This document shows positions 6,256-10,453 of a stretch of 10,453 nt of DNA, piece by piece. This DNA comes from an uncultured Polymorphobacter sp. (GTDB taxonomy: Bacteria; Pseudomonadota; Alphaproteobacteria; Sphingomonadales; Sphingomonadaceae). The stretch is taken from NCBI GenBank assembly GCA_937871645.1, contig CALMPZ010000273.1:1-10453 (forward strand). Direction: 5' to 3'. Both the position numbers and the translations under genes were made by a program. Numbering within the stretch: position 1 is the stretch's first letter; each line of letters opens with the position of its first letter. Under the pieces are notes generated by a model. The model did no database searches, was not told where the DNA came from, and saw nothing but the letters and a program-made list of their open reading frames with translations.

Positions 6256-6404
6256 CTTGATCCTCCCCGCCTTCGGGGAGGGGGACCGCCGCTTGGCGGT
6301 GGAGGGGCAGAACGCGCCTTCGAAGGTCTTTCCTGCGACTACCGGCACCACCCCTCCACCATGCGAAGAGCATGGTCCCCCTCCCCTTGCAGGGGAGGAT
6401 CAAG
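6256..6404. repeat. Large mirrored two-hairpin repeat between convergent genes
   Basis: Arm 1 (6256-6307, 52 nt) and arm 2 (6351-6404, 54 nt, reverse complement) share the edges CTTGATCCTCCCC and GGTGGAGGGG, and each contains two hairpins. In arm 1 these are 6263-6280 (7 bp, loop CCTT) and 6285-6300 (ACCGCC/GGCGGT, loop GCTT). In arm 2 they are 6381-6397 (CTCCCC/GGGGAG) and 6358-6376 (ACCATGC/GCATGGT, loop GAAGA). The second hairpin has a different stem sequence in the two arms but folds in both. The 43-nt centre contains the palindrome CCTTCGAAGG (6317-6326). The element fills the 188-bp gap between tyrC (+) and the DUF2125 gene (-). It could serve as a two-way transcript end, although no U-tract follows. 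Confidence 0.85.
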
Positions 6405-6422
6405 GTGGCGGCGCGTGCCGAA

Positions 6423-7397
6423 CTAGCGCCGCAACACCGGGCATGGTGACAGCTGGCCGCGCACCGGGCGTGTCGCCCATCCCACCGGGGGTTCACCCAG
6501 CGTCACCACGCCGCCCTGCACCGTCACCGGCATCCTTACCGCGACGCGCAGGCGCTTTTCGGGCGGCGCGGGGGTGCCGGCGAATGCGGCGCGCAGCATG
6601 TGCGGGCAGACGGTTGTGACCGTGCCGGCAATCGCCAGCCGTCCGCCCTGCGGGACGGCGCTGCCGCTGGCGGTCAGCACCTCGCCGGTGGCGTCGGTCA
6701 GCGTCAGCGCGGTCAGTTCGATGGTGCCGCGCTGCGCCCAGCCGGTATAGCTGCGCACCAGCGCGCTGCCGGTGGCGTTGAAATCGGCGCTTAGCGTCAG
6801 CGGGTCGCCGCCGCCGAGTTTGGCGCCCGCGCCCTTGAGCACGAATTGCGCGACGGGAGCGGCGGTTGGCGCAGCTCCTTCGGCTTTTGCGGGCGCCATC
6901 TCGCGAAGGTGGAGTTCGAAACTGTCGGCGGTCAACGGCACCGGCAGCAGGCCGATGGTGAGCGTCGGATTGTCGAAGTGTGTCGACAGCCGCGCCAATC
7001 GCTTCCCGTCGAGCCGCAAGCTGGCACTGCCAAGCGGCGCCGACAGCGCGATGCTGGCGCCGGCGAGCGGCGGCACCGCGACGGCAAAGCGCGGTTGCTT
7101 TAACGCCAGCACCGTCAGGTCGGGCTGCCACGGGCCGCGGTTGAGCACCGCCACTTCGGCACTGGCGCTGGCGCGCAGGCCGGGGCTGTCGTGGCGCAGC
7201 GCCGGCGCCTTGATTTCGTCCTCAAGCCGGTAGGGGAAGCCGCTGATTTCGGTCGTCGCGGCGGGCATCACGGCGCGAATGTCATCGGCGAGGCGGTCGC
7301 GGAAGCCGCTCCAGGTCAGCCAATAGGCGCCGATGCCGAGCACCAGCGGCACCAGCGTCAGCCACAGCGAGAAACGGCGCTTTGCTGGAGCACTCAT
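6423..7397 (-). CDS. DUF2125 domain protein, membrane-anchored
   Basis: This 324-aa protein resembles the alphaproteobacterial DUF2125 family of unknown function. After a basic N-terminus (AKRRFS) comes one hydrophobic segment (about 11-30), which is an uncleaved anchor or signal. Next is the family-like SGFPYRLE motif (52-59), then a long β-rich, presumably periplasmic region of repeated short strands, reminiscent of AsmA-like lipid-handling folds (inference). Only two cysteines occur, Cys264 and Cys319, both late in the chain, so they could form a disulfide in the periplasm. The open frame extends upstream to 7526 inside plsC, but the ATG at 7397 gives the normal anchor-first architecture and shares one base with the plsC stop (TGATG), indicating coupling. 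It is last in the fabF-mltG-ydcF-plsC chain. A role in envelope lipid handling is suggested by context only. Confidence 0.78.
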   Translation of the reverse strand: MSAPAKRRFSLWLTLVPLVLGIGAYWLTWSGFRDRLADDIRAVMPAATTEISGFPYRLEDEIKAPALRHDSPGLRASASAEVAVLNRGPWQPDLTVLALKQPRFAVAVPPLAGASIALSAPLGSASLRLDGKRLARLSTHFDNPTLTIGLLPVPLTADSFELHLREMAPAKAEGAAPTAAPVAQFVLKGAGAKLGGGDPLTLSADFNATGSALVRSYTGWAQRGTIELTALTLTDATGEVLTASGSAVPQGGRLAIAGTVTTVCPHMLRAAFAGTPAPPEKRLRVAVRMPVTVQGGVVTLGEPPVGWATRPVRGQLSPCPVLRR

Positions 7398-8077
7398 CAG
7401 TTGAGCTGGTTGATCGCGGTGTGGACCTGCGCCTCGATATCCTCGCGCTTCAGCCCCGGTGCGATGGCGGGCAGGAAGCGGATGGTGATCGTGCCGGGGT
7501 GCTTGACCAGCCCCTTGGGCCAGCATTTGCCCGAATCGAGCGCCACCGGCACGACCGGTACCTTGAGCATCTTGTAGAGCCCGGCGAACCCTGATTGCAT
7601 CTTGGGCTGGTCACCGACCGCGGTGCGCGTGCCTTCGGGGAAAATGACGATCGGCCGGTCTTGCGCCAGCGCACTGCGCGCCGCCGCCATCATCGCGCGC
7701 AACGCCGATGCCGAGCCCGCACGGTCGACGGGGATGGTGCCGTGCTTGGCCGCGACAAAGCCCCAGAACGGGATTTTGTGGAGTTCGGCCTTCATCACCA
7801 CCGCCGGATTGTCGAACAGCCACAAGGTCAGGATCGCTTCGAACCCGGCCTGGTGCTTCATCGCGACGATGACGCCGTTCTGCGGCACCTCGCCCTCGAC
7901 GACCAGCTTGATGCCCATCAGGTTGGTCGCGCACCAGTAAAACCAGCGCGACCAGAATTTCGAGCCCCAGACCAGCGCAGCAGGCGAAATCAGCGCGCCG
8001 GCGGCAGCCGCCAGCACCGTCGGCACCGAGCCGATGTAGAAGATGACGGTGAACAGCAGTGACCGCAGCCAGTTCAT
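7397..8077 (-). CDS. plsC: 1-acyl-sn-glycerol-3-phosphate acyltransferase
   Basis: This 226-aa inner-membrane enzyme transfers an acyl chain to lysophosphatidic acid to give phosphatidic acid. A hydrophobic N-terminal segment (about 5-36) anchors it. The acyltransferase motifs are in order: KHQAGFEA (74-81), KIPFWGFVA (101-109), FPEGTR (146-151) and VPVVPVAL (173-180). Motif I reads H-X4-E (His75, Glu80) rather than the common H-X4-D. I recall this variant from other proteobacterial PlsC proteins, so it need not mean loss of activity. The ATG overlaps the ydcF-like stop (ATGA), with a GGGA about 8 nt upstream. Its stop overlaps the DUF2125 start. Location behind fabF and mltG fits an envelope-building operon. 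Confidence 0.9.
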   Translation of the reverse strand: MNWLRSLLFTVIFYIGSVPTVLAAAAGALISPAALVWGSKFWSRWFYWCATNLMGIKLVVEGEVPQNGVIVAMKHQAGFEAILTLWLFDNPAVVMKAELHKIPFWGFVAAKHGTIPVDRAGSASALRAMMAAARSALAQDRPIVIFPEGTRTAVGDQPKMQSGFAGLYKMLKVPVVPVALDSGKCWPKGLVKHPGTITIRFLPAIAPGLKREDIEAQVHTAINQLN

Positions 8078-8670
8078 CGGGCAATTCCCAGTTTGAGCAC
8101 GACCCAGCGCAACAAGAGCTTGTTATACTCGCGCGCGACGCGCGCGGCAGCCGGCTCGTTGGGCACCGCATCGGTGATGATGGCGATGTCGGCGGGCAGT
8201 TGCGCGCGCAGTTCGAGTTCGGCGCGGCGCATGTGCCAGGCGCTGGTCACCAGCCGCAACGACTTGAAATTGTTGGCCGCCATCCAGTCGGTGGTCTCTG
8301 CGGCGTTCGACCGCGTATCGACGGCGCTGTAGCCGAGGTCGACTTGGGCCGCGAGCAGCCGGCGGTTGGCCAGGCGCGCTGCTGCATCAAGGCTGCGGCC
8401 ATCGATGCCGGCATCGAGCGTCGCGGCGAGTTCGGCGCGAGTCACCGCCTCCCCCACACCCGACACCAGCATGCGCCTGGCCGAGCCCGCCTGCATGACG
8501 GCAACGCCACGCGCCAACCGGCCCGGGCCGCCGGTCAGCACCACCACGGCATCGGTCGCGACCGCCAGCGGTGTCGCTTCGGGCAGCGTCGCGGTGAACA
8601 AAACGAAGCCCGTCAGCCACACCAGCGCCGCGACCGCACCGACGCGCACGAGCAGACCGGTGGCGCTCAC
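8074..8670 (-). CDS. YdcF family (DUF218) membrane-anchored protein
   Basis: This 198-aa protein has an N-terminal membrane segment (about 8-28) followed by a DUF218 domain. The recognisable blocks are AVVVLTGGPGRLARGVAVM (41-59), RRMLVSG (65-71), TRSNAAET (119-126) and VTSAWHMRRA (141-150). The family includes E. coli YdcF, SanA and ElyC. Some members act in envelope integrity or peptidoglycan/lipid-carrier metabolism, but the reaction is unknown for this one. The start is GTG at 8670, overlapping the mltG stop as GTGA, with GGGGTG about 4 nt upstream. The stop overlaps the plsC start by 4 nt. Tight coupling between a murein enzyme and a lipid acyltransferase supports an envelope role (inference). 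Confidence 0.85.
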   Translation of the reverse strand: MSATGLLVRVGAVAALVWLTGFVLFTATLPEATPLAVATDAVVVLTGGPGRLARGVAVMQAGSARRMLVSGVGEAVTRAELAATLDAGIDGRSLDAAARLANRRLLAAQVDLGYSAVDTRSNAAETTDWMAANNFKSLRLVTSAWHMRRAELELRAQLPADIAIITDAVPNEPAAARVAREYNKLLLRWVVLKLGIAR

Positions 8671-9686
8671 ATTTCACCCCGCGACCGGCGCAGCGCATAC
8701 CATTTGGCGACATTGGCGTTGTGTTCGGCGAGCGTGGTCGCAAACACATGGCCGCCGCTGCCATCGGCGACGAAATATAGCGCCTTGGTCGGTTCGGGAT
8801 CGAGCACTGCGGCAATCGAGTCGCGCCCCGGATTGGCAATCGGTCCCTTGGGCAGCCCGGCGCGCGCATAGGTGTTGTAGCCGTTGTCGGCATTCAGTTC
8901 GGAGCGCTTGATGCGGCGGCCGAGCGGCTTGCCCTGCGTGATCGGATAGATGACCGTCGGGTCGGCATCCAACTTCATGCCGATCCGCAGACGGTTCGAA
9001 TAGACGCCGGCGATCATCCGGCGCTCGCTGGCCTTGCCGGTTTCCTTTTCGACGATCGACGCCAGAATCACCGCTTCCTCGGGCGTTTTGACGACGCTCA
9101 ATGCGGTGCGCTTTGGCCATAGTTCGGCAAGCGTGCGCTTCATTGCCGCCTGCATCGTCGTGACCGCATCGGCGCGCGGACTGCCTTTGGCGAAGGCATA
9201 GGTATCGGGCAGCACCGAGCCCTCGGCAGGCACCGCGATATCGCCAGTCAGCTCTTCATTCTTGCGCAACCGTTCGGCGACCATCACCGACGGCCAGCCT
9301 TCGGGAATCGTCACGCGCGTCGTCGCCACACGGCCCGATTGCAGCATCGTCAGAATGCCACCGTAACCCAGTCCCTTGGGGATCGCGTAGCTGCCGGCCT
9401 GCACGTCGCGGCCACCGCCAAACGCCCGCGCCATCGCCACGAACAATGCGGGTTGCTCGACCAGCCCGGCAGTTTCAAGCTGAGCCGCCGCCTGCCGCAA
9501 ACTCGCGCCCGCCGGCACCTCGACCATCACCAGCGGCGCACCCGCCGGCGGCCGCGCGGCCCAACGTTGCGCCACGAAGCCGGCAGCGATGACCAGCAGC
9601 AACGCCGCAAGCAGCGCCAACCCTGCCAGTGGCGAGCGCTTGGGTTTGGCGGGGGAACCCCGCTGCGGTGTCCCGGGCGCGGCCAC
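8667..9686 (-). CDS. mltG: Endolytic murein transglycosylase MltG
   Basis: This 339-aa YceG/MltG-type lytic transglycosylase cleaves nascent peptidoglycan strands in the periplasm and is thought to help end glycan synthesis. A basic, proline-rich tail (PAKPKRSP) precedes one transmembrane helix (about 20-40). A LysM-like portion follows (about 53-120, VEVPAGASLRQAAAQLE). The catalytic domain carries VTIPEG (125-130), GSVLPDTY (156-163) and ILASIVEKETGKASER (207-222), where the acidic pair Glu213/Glu215 includes the catalytic glutamate region. NRLRIGMKLDADPTVIY (231-247) and LPKGPIANPG (278-287) complete it. The open frame extends to 9803 inside fabF. I chose GTG 9686, which shares one base with the fabF TAG (TAGTG) and places the membrane helix about 20 residues in. 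The fabF-mltG order is common in proteobacteria. Confidence 0.92.
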   Translation of the reverse strand: MAAPGTPQRGSPAKPKRSPLAGLALLAALLLVIAAGFVAQRWAARPPAGAPLVMVEVPAGASLRQAAAQLETAGLVEQPALFVAMARAFGGGRDVQAGSYAIPKGLGYGGILTMLQSGRVATTRVTIPEGWPSVMVAERLRKNEELTGDIAVPAEGSVLPDTYAFAKGSPRADAVTTMQAAMKRTLAELWPKRTALSVVKTPEEAVILASIVEKETGKASERRMIAGVYSNRLRIGMKLDADPTVIYPITQGKPLGRRIKRSELNADNGYNTYARAGLPKGPIANPGRDSIAAVLDPEPTKALYFVADGSGGHVFATTLAEHNANVAKWYALRRSRGEM

Positions 9687-10453
9687 TAGACCGCGCGCAT
9701 CACCAGCGTCGCGTTGGTGCCGCCGAAGCCGAAGCTGTTGTTGAGCACGGCCTTGATCTTGCGCGTTTTGGCGACGTGCGGGACGAGATCGACACCGATG
9801 CAACCGTCCGACGGGTTGTCGAGGTTGAGCGTCGGCGGTGCGACCTGGTCGCGGAGTGCCAGCAGGCAGAAGATGCTTTCGACAGCACCGGCACCGCCGA
9901 GCAAATGGCCGATGGCGGACTTGGTCGATGACATCGACACGGTTTCGATGGCGCTCCCGAACAACCGGCGGACGGCGCCGAGTTCGAGTTCGTCACCCAT
10001 CGGCGTCGAGGTGCCGTGCGCGTTGATGTAATCGATGTCCGACGGATCGAGCCCGGCCTTGCGCAGCGCCATCTGCATGCTGCGGAATGCGCCCGAGCCT
10101 TCGGGGTGCGGCGCGGTGACGTGATAGGCGTCGCCGGTCAGGCCGTAACCGATGACTTCGCCATAGATTTTCGCGCCGCGCGCCTTGGCACGTTCATATT
10201 CCTCGAGCACCACCATGCCGGCGCCTTCGCCCATGACGAAGCCGTCGCGGTCCTTATCATACGGGCGGCTGGCGCGTTCGGGGGTGGCGTTGAAGCCGGT
10301 CGACAGCGCGCGGGCCTGCGCGAAACCGGCGATGCCGATCGGGCAGATCGCACCTTCGGCGCCGCCGGCGACCATGACATCGGCGTCATCCATGGCGATC
10401 AGCCGCGCCGCGTCGCCGATGGCGTGCGCGCCGGTCGAGCACGCCGTGACGAC
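9686..10453 (-). CDS. fabF: 3-oxoacyl-ACP synthase II (KAS II), N-terminus outside window
   Basis: This is the C-terminal 255 residues of a β-ketoacyl-ACP synthase that elongates acyl-ACP with malonyl-ACP in cytoplasmic fatty-acid synthesis. The frame stays open through the right edge, so roughly 160 residues are missing compared with the usual 410-420 aa. All three catalytic residues are inside the window: the nucleophilic Cys in [13 protein letters not shown] (codon 10439-10441), the first His in [13 protein letters not shown] and the second in [13 protein letters not shown]. The C-terminal [14 protein letters not shown] is the typical ending. KAS II (FabF) rather than KAS I (FabB) is inferred from the [12 protein letters not shown] segment and from mltG immediately downstream. 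acpP is the expected upstream neighbour but is not visible. It is the first visible gene of the overlapping envelope chain. Confidence 0.93.
   Translation of the reverse strand, partial: VVTACSTGAHAIGDAARLIAMDDADVMVAGGAEGAICPIGIAGFAQARALSTGFNATPERASRPYDKDRDGFVMGEGAGMVVLEEYERAKARGAKIYGEVIGYGLTGDAYHVTAPHPEGSGAFRSMQMALRKAGLDPSDIDYINAHGTSTPMGDELELGAVRRLFGSAIETVSMSSTKSAIGHLLGGAGAVESIFCLLALRDQVAPPTLNLDNPSDGCIGVDLVPHVAKTRKIKAVLNNSFGFGGTNATLVMRAV

Noticed and set aside
6256..6307. Classical Rho-independent terminator for tyrC
   Set aside because: Stable hairpins are present, but neither is followed by a T-run on the plus strand, so the terminator call is not supported beyond possibility.
3847..6351. 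Very long minus-strand open frame (834 codons) opposite hisC-tyrC
   Set aside because: The translation is rich in Arg, His, Ala and Gly with no domain. It mirrors the high-GC third codon positions of hisC and tyrC and runs through the inverted repeats, so it is a shadow frame.

Overview
The window is GC-rich, densely packed chromosomal DNA from an alphaproteobacterium, most likely a member of the Sphingomonadales. The pointers are the gene set (a MetX/MetW pair, HisC next to a short TyrC, a DUF2125 protein) and mirrored intergenic repeats built on the 'CCCGGCGAAAGCCGGG' theme, which I associate from memory with sphingomonad genomes. No plasmid, phage, transposase, tRNA, rRNA or CRISPR signal was seen.

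Layout. (1) 2-235 (+) is the C-terminal end of a zinc-type alcohol dehydrogenase. It converges on and overlaps the 3' end of metW. (2) 232-1955 (-) is metX-metW, a coupled homoserine O-acyltransferase/MetW pair for methionine synthesis. (3) 1956-2198 is a divergent intergenic region holding an inverted repeat pair. (4) 2199-3938 (+) is a 579-aa amidohydrolase of the N-acyl-D-amino-acid deacylase type. (5) 3939-4209 is an intergenic region with two nested inverted repeat pairs. (6) 4210-6234 (+) is hisC-tyrC, an aminotransferase abutting prephenate/arogenate dehydrogenase, which suits the last steps of tyrosine synthesis. (7) 6235-6422 is a convergent intergenic region with a large mirrored two-hairpin repeat. 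(8) 6423-10453 (-) is an overlapping chain fabF > mltG > ydcF-like > plsC > DUF2125, linking fatty-acid elongation, peptidoglycan strand release and phosphatidic acid synthesis. fabF runs off the right edge.

The genes are mostly housekeeping metabolism, and I found no defence system or other clearly new multi-gene system. The least ordinary content is the noncoding DNA. All three intergenic regions carry mirrored repeat pairs whose arms fold into small hairpins. In two of them the hairpin stems differ between arms by paired changes that preserve base pairing, which suggests selection on structure. The second notable point is the deacylase-type gene. It is bracketed by these repeats, sits between metX and hisC, and appears to lack two histidine metal ligands expected for a true D-aminoacylase.
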